From: Acanthaster planci
Lineage: Eukaryota; Echinodermata; Asteroidea; Valvatida; Acanthasteridae
NCBI RefSeq assembly: GCF_001949145.1
Contig: NW_019091494.1
Location: 534,834 to 598,833, forward strand
Reading direction: 5' to 3'
Length of the DNA stretch: 64,000 bases
Shown here piece by piece: positions 24,684 to 36,865 of the stretch; within the stretch, counting starts at the first letter, position 1, and each line of letters starts with the position of its first letter. The notes below the pieces were generated by a model. That model did not search any database. It was not told the origin of the DNA and saw only the letters and a program-made list of their open reading frames with translations. Made by a program: the position numbers and the translations under genes.

Positions 24684-27517
24684 GATGTGCTACAAGATAT
24701 CCGTGTAAGAGAACCGAGCCTTGAAGCCAAATTAGCTGAAAATTAAGGACAGGAGAACAAAACGAACTATTTACGTTACAGTTATTGACTTCACTGTGGC
24801 TTAATGTGCTCTCGCCTATGCAGATAAATGTCTTCAGTTGGACAATGCCTGAAGATACTTGACGAAAGTTATGTGTCCGACGCCTCATGCCAGACCTTTG
24901 AGTCTAAAATAATTAACTGATGAACCGATCTGATGACGTATCTGTTGTGTCTCTCACTGGAATGCAAATGTGCAGATGCAAATCGTGCCTAACTTGACGT
25001 TGTGTTTTACAGCGTTGGGGTTGTCGTCGCTCGTGCAAGCTGTTGAAGCCGAATCAGGACACATTTGCGCTGGATATACCTTTTTTCTTAGGAAGATTAG
25101 GGGTAACTATGAAAAATGTGTGTTATCTTAACCGTTGCGCATGCGTTTTTCATCTAGGAAGCTTGGGGTCAATTCTCATAAATGGGGAACACGAACCTTT
25201 AAGTTTAAGATAAAACAAAATTGTCTTTCTGGCCGACTTTCGTGGTACGTATAGCTATGTTAGAAGAGCGTTATACTTTGAACCAACAAGCTGAGGATTC
25301 GTGTCTACATAGTCTGGTAATTTTTTTTCTTGGTGGGGAGTTGGTTGAAGGATGTATTAATAATCGGAAAGTAAAGCCCCACATTTACCTTAGCACTTCA
25401 AGGATCCAGGAAATGAATTTTTTTAGAATCACTTTTTGTGTATCTGTGTACTCTTCTTCCATGTATGAAGACTAACATCTTTTTTGAGTTATGTGAACTC
25501 AACGGTACACTTTTGCAAACATTAAAAATTGACCAAGCATTTCTGGACAAGTGAGAGCGCTTTTGCTTTGATGTAAATCCAGGAAGACATGGTTCAGGTT
25601 GCATGTTTTCATGTTCAAATTATGAACCTCAAATTTGCTATCTGGGAACATTTCTGTGAAAAGGGTTTTTGCTGGATTATTGCCATATACTTCAAGTATA
25701 CGGCAATAAGTAACTTACAGAGCAATAAATTGCCAAAGACAATAAAATCTGCCAAAGCAGTGGTTAAATGAATCTAGAAATTTTCTGGGCAGAAATCAGT
25801 GCAACATTGAGATTCAGTGCCTTGGATGACATCATAGCATCAAGATATGGGTTAAAAATTGAAAAACAAAAATTTCAAATTAGGTTAACTTACACCCAAA
25901 GGTGCAATTTCAAGGGCTTTAGTAAAATTTATAAAAACATTTCTATTTCCTGGTTCCTTTAAGTTTCTAAGTGTCCACTAACCTCATCAAGCTTTTTACC
26001 ACGTCCGTACACGATAATTACCCCAAACCTTCCTAGAAAAAAATCAAAGATGTTTGCCGGCTGAAATTAAATCATTTTATTAAACACACACACAAAACTA
26101 TCTGCGTACTTGTACCACTGTACTATTTTAAGGGCAAGTGGTGTACAATTTGAATTAATAGGTCACATAGATCACGATATTGTGAACATTTATGATGGTC
26201 TCAGAGTGTGGGGTAGCTTATGGCTAATGCACCATAACTCTACCCAGGGGGTTTGACTAAGTTAACTTACTTGGTCATCACATTCAGGTCTTCCCTGGCC
26301 CTTGCCATGCCCAGGCAAACCTTGCACAGCCCTCCACACAGATCCTACCCTTAGGACAGCACCCAGCAGACTGAAGTACACAGAGTTATTTTTAATGTCA
26401 GAATACAGGTCTAATAATAGTAATTTACGTACGCTAACAATGCATGTACGGCATGCTGACTGGACTGACACACACAGCCCTGGGGGTGTGATGGAGGGGA
26501 GGGGCTGACTAAACTAAAAATACAAGGGGGAGAGCAAAATACTTATTCATGGGGGCTTTTTCGTTATTATATTTAATGAGCTCTTTTTTAATGAGTAAAA
26601 ACAGTTTTAACATGGCACGTGAATTTATTTCATTTGACTAGTTAACAGTTAATAAAGTCAAACACAGTCACAATCCCTACAAGAAAGGAAACAGAATCAC
26701 ATTCGAAAACACGTCACAATACAAGGGAAAGGATGCAAGATGTCACAGATTTTAATCAGTTCCACACTCCTTCACTGAAGTAAAACTATAACTTCTTGCT
26801 GGCAGCTAAATGGACGCTGCATCACTCTGTGACATCCGAGTGCTTTGTGACCTTTTGCAGTGAGAGTACAAAGACAACACGACAAGTCAGCAATGTTTTC
26901 ACCTTGCTGTGACCTTGGGTTGCAAAAGCTCCCAGATGAACAGCCAACATGTAGATTGGGTTAGTAATCTACACAGTAAGGGCACAAGAAGTGGGAACTT
27001 ACCATTTCGGTGTATCTATGCATGTACAAGTACGTATGTTGTATATACAGGGATGCCTAAACTGGGCCCAATAAGAACAATATTCATGGGAGAGAGCAGC
27101 ATATCACGTTTTGCGACAGTTATACATGTTATAAGGACAAAGAAAAATGTATCTCTTAAAACTAAATTATTAAAAAACTGTCCCTAATACAGTACTTGAT
27201 TTACGTGAAGTACTGCCCAAAATATAACCAAGGATGTTCCTGCAATTTGGCCATTTCAACATAAATGATAATGAGATACTCACAAGAAAGCAAATAAACC
27301 ACGAATTGCACTACATGAAGCCAACAATTCTTCCTCAGAGAGGTACTACTACTGACTGGTGGCACCCTGTTTGTAAATAAATAGTAGGTCTGGTATCCTA
27401 CCGGAAGCATAACAGCGAAGCATTGTGTGCGTGGGTTTTAGACTGTGATTACTCATGCATTACCCTGACTAATGAGGGCGCTGTATTAATCGATGGTCTT
27501 TGACAACGTAGATGGCT
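24684..27517. other. E-D intergenic, first part
   Basis: Promoter side of D and 3' side of E. AT-rich, no gene supported; scattered open frames of fewer than 100 codons are of chance quality. Confidence 0.4.
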
Positions 27518-27960
27518 TACCCTTGTAAGTAAATTCCCATAGACACCAATGATAAATCCTTTTATTTCAAAATTATTGTTACTCACAACTCTCACAGGTG
27601 TCCAAGCTCAACAGCAAAATGATGTTCGACATGCTCTCTTTTATTTTCTTATCAATTTTTAGAGGGTTGACCAATGAAGTTTTGAGAAATTCTCACCCAA
27701 AGCAGACCACCAAAATGAAGGAAATGCCACTGCCCGGAAAAGTAGCCATTTTGAAAATGCATCCCTCTGTAAAACGGCTAAATAATACCACTTTGAGACC
27801 TGATTGCATCCCAATTGCTCAGAATTGGACGCCCTGAGACCGGGTCAGGTTTCAGTGCCATATTTCTTCAATCCCCCAATTCCATGGCTCTCAGGACTCT
27901 CTAATACAGAATATTTTTAGTGTATGACTTTTATTAATGAGCTCGGTGAACATATTTCTG
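27518..27960 (+). mobile_element. GGGTGCACCC-family element, copy 1
   Basis: Shares long ordered blocks with 34040-34500 and, inverted, with 36408-36865: TTCCCATAGAC, TTATTTCAAAATTATT, GGGTTGACCAATGAA, GCCATTTTGAAAATGCATCC, ATTGCTCAGAATTGG, CATGGCTCTCAGGACTCTC and AGAATATTTTTAGTGTATG. The terminal GGGTGCACCC is decayed in this copy. No coding capacity. Confidence 0.65.
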
Positions 27961-28962
27961 GCCTACTTACTTATCACATGGGAAAAAAGAGGGTGGAATT
28001 GAGAATGAATAAGTTTAAGGAAGGAGACCGTGCTTGGGCGAAGGAGGATGAAAACAGGTGAAAGCCGAAATGAGATAAGAGAAGGTCAAAACCTCCGAAG
28101 TGAAAAGTGTAGAGAGCCTGCAGCTATTGGACATGAAAAGATCACAATAGAGTAAAAGATTATCGTCTCCATCCAAAGAAAACTTCTATAACAAGGCAGT
28201 TTTTGAAAAAGATAAACAATTAATTTAAAAACATTAACATGCCGTACATTTGAACAATGCTATTGCTATACCAAAAAGATATTTCCGCTGAACGCACTTT
28301 TTTTCCTATTTTCTGTGGGTTTTATTCAGCAGCAAAAGTTCCAAATATTTCAAACAAAGGCAAGAATCGCGGAGAATGAAGTTGATTAGAGAAAAAGTAT
28401 AAGAGTGAGATATCCTTAGTACAGTAAAATCAGCACTACTGTTTGAAAAAAGAAACGAGCCATGAAAACGAAAACAGTGAGCAAATCAATATTGTGCACA
28501 ATATCAATATTCAAAATAATTTCAGTTGTATAAAGTGAAATGTAACAGTTTGGGTAATATCTGTTGATCTCTTTAAAAAATATTAAAACAGTAAAGCATA
28601 TTTCAAATCGGCTTGGAATCTATATCACTGAAATATAAAAATGGCAAACCCTCGGAGATTTTGTTAATGATACTATGAAACATTTTTCTCCAGATAAATT
28701 GACTCTGCACGATTTTGATATGAGCAATAGAGAAAGGGAAACAGCTCATTTTCTTTGGAGTTCTATCACAAACAGGGCAACTCTCAGTCAACACGAAAAA
28801 TTGCAGTGGGCCAACCGACACACGTGGCGACCACTTTTCAATGTACACGTGTAACTACATCATCCCAAGTTACAAATCACCAGGTAAACTACACGCTATC
28901 CAGGCTCCCTTCAAGCCCCATTCTGTAGAATAACGCCCATCACTTGCATACCACCGACCAAG

Positions 28963-29725
28963 TCACTAATAAATTCTAATTTTTGTGCACGCGCGTGCTT
29001 ATAAATGGCAAGTGGGGGCAATTTGATTGAGCAGCCCATTGAAAATATACAGGGGTACAAATTTCAACGTCATTTTCTGCTTTCATCTTTCTGATTTCAT
29101 CAGCTTCTGCACTTTTTTCACCGTTGTCTCTGGAAAAAAATCTGAAATCATTAAAGATATTACTTTCTGAGGTGAGAGGATTATTTAAAGAACAAAATAA
29201 AAACTTGAAGTAGTTCGTTCGTTCGTTCGAAGAGCATGAGGTAGAAAGAAATCGGTAGGGTTTTGTTCTGTGTGAGCTGTAAAACAAATTGTGAGATACG
29301 TTTGGGTACCATCCATCATTCACGGTCGACAACGTTGCCTAAGTAGCGAAAATCCTGTGATTCGCCTGCGTTCATCCCACGATTCAGCATAGTACGGGTG
29401 ATGAACAGGACCCTTCAGTACGAAAGTATTTAATCAGACATGGCCGGCTAGGAGCCCTGTTAATATCAGTTGACCTCGTGCGCTCGGGGAGAAAGCAAAG
29501 ACTTTTTCCTTTTGATGCATTATGAGATCCTTTTAGTAATACATGTACATGCATCTATAATAACTTGAAATGTTTTCCTGAGACAAAAGTGAAAGAAAGT
29601 GCAGAAGCTGAGAGAAAATGACGTTGAAATTTCTGCCCCTGGTACATTTTCAATGTGCCGCTCAAGCCTTTTGCTTCCACTTGCCCTTTATGCGCATACA
29701 CACCTAAATTAGAACTTATTAGTGA
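28963..29725. mobile_element. Fold-back (MITE-like) element, family 1, copy 2
   Basis: The arms are TCACTAATAAATTCTAATTT (from 28963) against AAATTAGAACTTATTAGTGA (to 29725), continuing inward through GGCAAGTGG, CCATTGAAAATATACAGGGG, AAATTTCAACGTCATTTTCT and CTTCTGCACTTT in both arms. The inverted repeat is about 150 bp per arm with about 450 bp between. The blocks CATTGAAAATxTACAGGGG and TCACTAATAAxTTC also occur in the element at 7426-7853, so the two are related copies. No transposase frame is present; the 118-codon minus frame at 28976-29332 lies within one arm and is not a gene. Confidence 0.72.
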
Positions 29726-30208
29726 ACTGCATGCTCTATTAACAAATCTTTTGGATCCCTTTTGTTTCGTGTAAAGAAAAAGTTGCACATTAAAGGCACG
29801 CTACGGCCCCGGCTCTCCACGGTAACACGCTGAGGGTAAATGTCAAAAGCTTTAGCCATAAAATAGCCGGTTCCGACATGACAAAGAAAGAAGACAACGC
29901 AGTAAACGGTTATTAGTACGTTTTCAGTGCATTTCGATAAACCCTTTTGTCAACCATCTGTGACTTTTTATTCTCCATTTGTGACCTAGCTGGCTCAATT
30001 ACTCTCGTCACTAACGTATAGTTTTATACTTATATTTCAACAACGTTCCTGCTTAGGTATAAGCGAATATAGACAAAGCAGTTTAATCGAAATTTTGCAT
30101 ACATCTTTCAGCCTACAGATTTGTTTGAATATCGCTCTTATTTCATTACCATGGGACTTATTTGCTCTAGCCCAAAATACCTCCATTTGATTTACGTGAC
30201 CCGAAGGT
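29726..30208. other. 3' flank of gene E
   Basis: No gene seen; presumably contains the 3' UTR of gene E on the minus strand. Confidence 0.4.
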
Positions 30209-33201
30209 TCACAGATATTTTTTGGTGAATTCATAGAAATCTGCCGTAGCACACCCCCCTGATGGCGACGCAAATGGCCCGTCCTTTTGGCAAAACATCC
30301 CGTGGAATCCCTTCTTGTAGTGCTTCCAAGTGACCGGTACTCCAGCCTTCTCCAGTCGCTTTGCGTAAATGATGCCGTCATCCCTCAAGACGTCATACTC
30401 TGCCGTCAGGATGTACGCCTCTGGGAGTCCTTTCAGGTCTTCTCGCATGAGAGGAGCGAAATCTGGATTCAGGAGAACTCCTTTGATCTCGTCGTAGATG
30501 CCTTTGTCTCCAAAGTCGGTCCAAGGTGTATCATAACCTGTCTGCTTGAACTCATCTGGAATGAGATCGTGCGACAGGCATTTTTTGACTAAGGAGGACC
30601 CCTTCATCTTCGCCGAAGTGTGTCGGTTTGCAGACATCGGAATCTTCAAGGAAGGTCTGTTGTTGAGATACACCGCCCAGAAATCTGCCATCATGATTTT
30701 ATCAAGCATAACGGTGAAGTAGTCTCCGTTTTGCTGGTAGGAAGGTGTCTGGAAGTCAAAGGCTTGGAGACAAGGATAAATCAGAACCTGCATCCTCAGC
30801 TTCGGCAGGTCCTTGTACTGTGGCATAAAGGTCAACCTCTGAGCGACGGCAGCAGCTAGATTTCCGCCTGCACTGTCTCCCATAATGGCCACTCTGGTTG
30901 GGTCGACGTTGAAGTCTTCAAGATGCTGTAGGAACCCGACAGTTGCTGCTGTGCAGTCATCAATGGCTGCAGGGAATATGTGCTCTGGTGCCAACCGGTA
31001 CCTGCAGTATTGAGAATGATCAGTTGAAGGATGCAATTCCCGAAAAATGAAAGTGAGGCAAAAACATACAAGTCCAGTTACTGGAGAATGCTGCGTTATT
31101 TCCTTTAATCGATAATCTCCCATCCCATATGAGATGTATCTCTTATTTAACACTTAGAATTCCTAGTGTAGCTCGATGTTGAAACAAGTACTCCCAATCA
31201 ATCACAGTGTTAATTATAAATTGTCTCGAGTGGCATTCTATCAAGATGCTTCATTTCAAGCCACCAGCTCGTTGCGAATAAGAAGTACAAAGTAAAACGA
31301 ATAAGTGCATCCAGCGGGGGTAATACTCACTCAACAGAAATGACTACCGAGCCCGTTTCCTTCGCTATTTCAGCAGTCAGAGGATGGTACATATCTAGAC
31401 AGTGAGACAAATAATCTCATGTCGTCAGAGCAAGTTTCAGCCAAGCATAAGAAATAAGTATAAACCCAATACCATGGGATCTTTCTTTTCAAGAAGAGCT
31501 GGGGTTCTGAAAAGATATATTGATTAGTCCACTCGTTAATACGAATACTTAAGGTGTTAATATAATGCTCGAACTGAGACCAGCTATAATGTTGTTTTGA
31601 CCAGTTGCTGCTCATTTTCTGTTCCTGAAATGTCACCCTTATTTCTCTATCAATATAGCAGAATATATTTCACTGAAATTCGTATGACATTTCATAACTT
31701 TCTAAGTGTTGAACCTTCAGTTTACAATTTGGAAAAATCAACTAAAGGAATGCTTGTTACAAAGTCAACGTGCACTATAAAAAATAACTCGAACGGCCGC
31801 TGTTCAAGCAGGGCATATGAACAACCTTGTGTAAACCAAGGTTGTTTGGACACACAGATGAGGAATAGGTACAATAACATTGAACAATTGTCGAACAACA
31901 TACATAATAAACAAGGTTGTTCATGTGCCCCACTTGACCAGAGGTTATTTAAATTATTTTTAACACCCAACCTGATTTTCCATGCGCTCACCTATGCTTC
32001 CGAAAGTCCATCCCCCTCCGTGGTAGTAAAGGATCGCCGGGCGTTTGGCGGCTTTCTCCCCGTCTTGTTTGTTGTTGAAGACCCGCACAGGTACACCACC
32101 ATAGGTCGTGTCCTCGTAGAATACGTTTGGGCCAGTGGACTTACCGGTTTCTAAAATTACAGAACCGACCCATGCGCTCAAACCTTCCGGAATGATGGAC
32201 GTCAGGCGCATATTCTGAGAATTCGAATATCATTGTGGTGCGTTATGTCAAGCTCTAGAGACCATCCTGATGTGTTTGCATGGGATGAATACGATCGGCT
32301 TTTTCAAACTAAAGAAAATATGAATCAACTCCTTGGGACATTATTAATCAATTGTTACTTAATTGATGCCACTTTGTCACTTTTACTTCCGTTCAAGTAG
32401 AAATTTCCCTATTTGTAACATTTATTTCTTTTAAATTACATGTATAAGTTGTTATGACAGTTAAAACTACAACCGAGTTAAATAATCCCGCGGGTAAATA
32501 TATCCTAATTGTTAATATTTCATACTGATCGTAAAAAAAAGATTCTGAAAGTTTTTTTTCATCAAACTCCATTTTGTTTTAGATGACACTATAGTTCAAG
32601 CCTCAGTTCACATTTAATCTAAGGCCCTTTTCAAATACTAGACTTGGGCTCCGTCTCAGGCTTCGTTCCCAAGACCAATCCCCGATTGTGGGCCTGAAGG
32701 GATTAAATTAAATTGGATTCCTGTAAGTTCTGGCTCTCTTGCATCTTATTTGATGTTTTGTGGCTCTATTAAACTAATTACTGCGCTTACAGCTTCAACG
32801 TCAGCTAGTTAAAGCCTGAGACGAAGCCGAAGTTGAGTATTGGAAAACGGCCTAAAAGAGATTTTCTTTGGTCTGAAAACGAGACTACACTGCGAATAAT
32901 TGCACAATGTATTTACAGCACTGGAGAATTTGCGTATCGATTGAGAGCGAGAATTGTTGCAAGTCTCAGTGTGCGTCTGGTGCCTCGTCGTAGCAAGGCT
33001 ACAGACGCAGTGAAAAATATGCAGTTGGCAATCATCCGTCCGTGGCTATTTTGCGATTTTACATGAACTTACTATTCGAGCGACGTGAGTCAAGAACTTC
33101 AACTTCCACGGTATCTCAATGGCATCAGGGATGGGTTCGAGGTACACGTAGATAGCCGACCCGAGCAAACAGACAAGGAGTGTCGTTCGTATCGCACCCA
33201 T
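30209..33201 (-). CDS. Gene E: AADAC-like esterase
   Basis: Predicted ER type-II membrane serine esterase, 402 residues. Exons, in order of transcription: 33073-33201, 31992-32214, 31331-31394 and 30209-31001; phases 0/1/2. Start MGAIRTTLLVCLLGSAIYVY (anchor), then LEPIPDAIEIPWKLK. Oxyanion motif YYHGGGWTFGS begins at His108; Ser182 is in IMGDSAGGN, Asp342 in EYDVLRDDG and His372 in GFHGMFC. Exon lengths are identical to those of gene D, its tandem neighbour. Exon 4 from TAATVGFLQHLEDF to AFDFQTPSYQQNG is almost identical at DNA level to D and to gene G. Intron 2 carries a 180-bp MITE immediately upstream of exon 3's neighbour sequence. Divergent from gene F across 5.8 kb. Confidence 0.93.
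31781..31960. mobile_element. Small MITE in intron 2 of gene E
   Basis: GGGCATATGAACAACCTTGT (near 31815) is inverted against ACAAGGTTGTTCATGTGCCC (near 31911-31930). Weaker matching continues outward (TGTTCAAGCA with GTCAAGTGG, AAAATAACT with AAATTATTTT) to give arms of about 50 bp. Total about 180 bp, no coding capacity. A second CAAGGTTGTTTGG lies inside. Confidence 0.6.
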
Positions 33202-34039
33202 GACTCAGCAAATGCTCTGTCTGGAGGAAGCAATGCCCACACCAAATCAATTGAAAAAAAATGATTTGCCTAAAGTACTAAGAATATAATAACCAAAATG
33301 AAATGCCCTATCGTAATCTCGTTGTCACGGATATAATTTCTTACATTATTTAGCTTCAGTCCAGCGCCGAATAATTATGACCGTGTAGACATCCAATCCC
33401 GCAGCTTCAATCCAACATTCAACTCAACGTCCAACTGCACTTTGATTAAAAACTGCTGTCTCACTTAGTGGCACGTGTATACACATGTGCATACTATGCG
33501 CAATTAGCTCCGAGCAGATTTTAAACTGCAAATAAACCCTATGATACGGGGCAAAGTTATGTTAGCCAAGCAAGTTATCAGTCACCTAAGGCACCGGCAT
33601 TCAACGCTCGGCTGCACTGCCCAGGCTTTGGGCTGACAAGAGTTAATGGTGCATCCTTGATGGTGAAACTGTACTCCAGTTGTTACTCGTGCCCAAAACA
33701 GCATATATCTCGAATCAAACAGTATATTGATCCAGAATACAGTTGAGAATAGTTGCTGACTTGTAAAAACTAATTTGAGTATTTCACTCTTATTGTTCTT
33801 GTTTCAGAAGAAAGGGCCATTGATTGAGGAATTTCAATCTTAAAAGTATTCGTGCAAAATTTTACTCTTGCACGAAAACTACCTAACAAAAACTAAGTGG
33901 AATGCATTTTGAATCATGGTTTATATACTTTTCACGACAAATGAGGGCACTTTCGCTTTGATTAAGACAGAGTAGATTGGGTACCATCCCGTACTAGTCT
34001 CCAGACGTTTTACAGATGTACTATGAACGTCACGTACGT
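33202..34039. other. E/F divergent intergenic, proximal to E
   Basis: Probable promoter side of gene E. No gene or clear regulatory motif is recognised. Confidence 0.35.
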
Positions 34040-34500
34040 TCGGAGTAGAATAAAAACCCCATAGACAGCAGTGACAAACCTCCATACTTCACAATTATTT
34101 CAAAAATACAACTCTCACAGGTGTTCTGGCTACACAGAAAACGACGATCGACATGTTCCCTTTCATTTTCCTTTCAATGTATTTGGGGTTAACCAATGAA
34201 ATTTTTAGCACAAGGAGACCGCCCCTAAAATAAAGAAAATGTCCCCGCCCAGAAAAAAAAGCCATTTTGGAAACTATCCCTCTGCAAAACGACCAAACAG
34301 TGCCACATTCGGACCCGATTGCACCCAAATTGCTCAGAATTAGAAGCCCAAAGTCCAGGCAAGAGGTTCAGTGCATTATTTTTTACAATTCTTCAATTTC
34401 ATGGCTCTCAGGACTCTCTAATATAGAATATTTTGAGTGTATGAGTTTTAGTAATGAGCTTGGCGGACATAATTCTGGCTTTTTTTTCGAGGGTGCACCC
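34040..34500 (+). mobile_element. GGGTGCACCC-family element, copy 2
   Basis: Same orientation as copy 1 (27518-27960). Shares GGTTAACCAATGAAA, CCATTTTGGAAACTATCC, ATTGCTCAGAATTAGAAG, CATGGCTCTCAGGACTCTC and AGAATATTTTGAGTGTATG, and ends in an intact GGGTGCACCC at 34491-34500. The left end is decayed. Confidence 0.68.
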
Positions 34501-36407
34501 ATAGACTGTGCGTGCATTTTGTTGTATATTCGCGCATGCGCAATAGTGACAATGGGTCGTCGGCCGAGAAATTATTCAAAACTTGTGGACGACACATATC
34601 GGTGGTGACCCATGTGAAGGATTTCTGTCGCCATTTCCCTTGAACACCTCATGTTGGAATAAATTGCCACGAATCTATCAAATGGTGATATCTAATACCT
34701 GCTTGTAAGACATCTCTCAAGAAAACAGGCCTAATCAAAGAAGTGGAAAATGTCAGTTTTACGACAAAGGATAATTATGAAATACTCATCTTTTTTTTCT
34801 TTGATAAATAACTTTGTGTCAAATTTTCACAATTTTGCCGGGTTTACCTTCAGATAACTTTGATGCCATAATGAAAGACTAGTAACTCCTATGAACAAAA
34901 CAGTTTATTACTTTCTACACGTTGGAAGAAACCCTTTTGAAATGCACTTCATTTTTCACTGGGACCCATTTTCGTCATTTTTTTTTTACCACGGAAGTGC
35001 CTGTTTTTTACACTTTTGTCGAATTCCCCTCAGATCATTGGTGATACCATCTGGAAGACTGATGAATCATTTGTATCCATCAGTTCATTTCTCCAAGATC
35101 GAGAGCCATTTGCCTGAAATGCGGTTCGTTTTTCATGCGGATTCAAATTTCCGCACTGTGTCGGACAGCGGTCAAAAAAGATGTCCGGATTTTGGGCATG
35201 GCGTACACATACACTGGATACGAGTGCTTTTCGGTACGAGTTGACTCTCACTGCATGGCAATAATACGTACAATGATGTGAAACTGCCCAACACAAACAA
35301 AACCTTTCCGTTCTCAATCACACGGTTTCCTTCTTGCATGATACTTTCTTATTAGAGTGTTCATGATATTCCTCACCATTCACAACTAGAGAAATGCTGG
35401 GAAAACCTGGCAAAAATGAGAAGCTTTCTTAAATGTTGGTTCTAGTTCCAACTTCTGACTTTCTTGCTTTAGAGGTACGTGACAAAGACGGGCAAAAATT
35501 AGGCAGAACATAGATTTTTATAGTGTGCAAGTTAGCAAAAGGGACTTTGAGTGTCTAAATTCCAATCAGTATGGAAATGAAGGGCAAACAAATATCCGAG
35601 ATTGATATTGATTGATTACCGTGGCATCGGGATCCACCTGCCTGAGTCAAGAGCCATTTTACCCGCTTCTGACCGTAGTGGGATTCTGTACACATGCGCG
35701 CCAATGAGGGGTATGAACATACATGACGTAGGGACCGGTAGCGGGTAATGAATCCGGCAGAATCCTGCCGGGTATATGTAAATGAGGAAATAATGCCTAT
35801 TCAATGAACAAATCAAGTAGGAGCTGATAGCATATTTTGCTTTTTCTTCTTTGTTATTGAAATTAACTTCACCATAAATTGTTTGTTTATCTAAAATTAA
35901 ACACAATAACTACTGATTTGAATTGCCGTAAAATGATTTCGGCTATAGATGATAATTATTGAAAAATAAATTACCACGCTGTGATCACCTGTCCACAGGC
36001 TTAACAAGGATACGTACTTGTGTTTAATTTGCCTTCCCGCTGAAACGTATTTCATGTTAAAGCATTACTATTGGCCTGACCAAAACGTAAATATTCAGCA
36101 TCCAAATTAGCAGGTCTAATCGCATACGTGAAACAGCAGCAAGCTACCAGCACCTATATAATAGGGACGGGGACCAGTCCAGAGCTTTATGATATATAGT
36201 CATGGTGCAATTCGACAACTAGCGTTAGAAGCTATTAGTGCAATGGCACAACGCTCGTGGACAGGTGGTCCGCATGTCACATGCCTGTTCGACCAATAAG
36301 GTGCAGAGATTTGCCAAATGCACATGCGCGTTGAAAAAAAATGTGCGTGAGAGTGCGCTGCCAGCGCAGTTAATGATGTATAATCTGATTGCCACATGGG
36401 TGTCTCA
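34501..36407. other. E/F intergenic between two inverted element copies
   Basis: No gene seen. A loosely repeated pattern, AAATGCACTTCATTTTTCA (about 34940) and AAATGCGGTTCGTTTTTCA (about 35117), hints at a degenerate tandem unit of about 180 bp. A CCGGCAGAATCCTGCCGG hairpin lies near 35754. Confidence 0.35.
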
Positions 36408-36865
36408 GGGTGCACCCCGGCAAATAGTTGTCGGCCGAGCTCAGTAATAAAGGTTATCCACTCAAAATATTCTACATTAGAGAGTCCTGAGAAACATGAA
36501 ATTGGGCAGCCTCTAGCATGGACTCAGAGCTTCCAATTCTGAGAAATTTTGATGCAGTCACGTCCGAAAGTGGCACTACTTAGCCGTTTTGCCGAAGGAT
36601 GCATTTTTAAAATGGCTATACTTTCCGGGCAATGAAATTGCATTTTTTTCAGGGGTGGTCTGCTTTGGGTGAGAATTTCTTAAATATTCATCGGTCAACC
36701 CTCTAAAAATTGAAAGGAAAATGAAAAAGGACATGTTGAACATCATCTTGCTGTCCAGTTTGGATACCTGTGGGAGTTGAGAGTATTAATTTTGGAGTAA
36801 AATAATTTTGAAATATAAGGATCTATCCTTAGTACCTATGGGAACTTATTTTTAGGGTGCACCCC
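36408..36865 (-). mobile_element. GGGTGCACCC-family element, copy 3 (complete ends)
   Basis: This 458-bp element is bounded by GGGTGCACCCC at both ends (36408-36418 and 36855-36865) and flanked by the trinucleotide TCA on each side (36405-36407 and 36866-36868), a candidate 3-bp target duplication. Internally it is the reverse complement of copies 1 and 2 (GAGAGTCCTGAG, CAATTCTGAGAAATTTTGAT, CATTTTTAAAATGGC, TCGGTCAACCCTCTAAAAATT, CCTATGGGAACTTATTTTTA). Non-coding. A 3-bp target duplication with GGG ends would fit a PIF/Harbinger-type non-autonomous element, but this is inference. Confidence 0.7.

Noticed and set aside
34040-36865. Single 2.8-kb transposon with copies 2 and 3 of the GGGTGCACCC family as its terminal repeats
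   Set aside because: Copy 3 has its own complete ends and TCA flanks on both sides, and copy 1 exists alone, so these are independent insertions.
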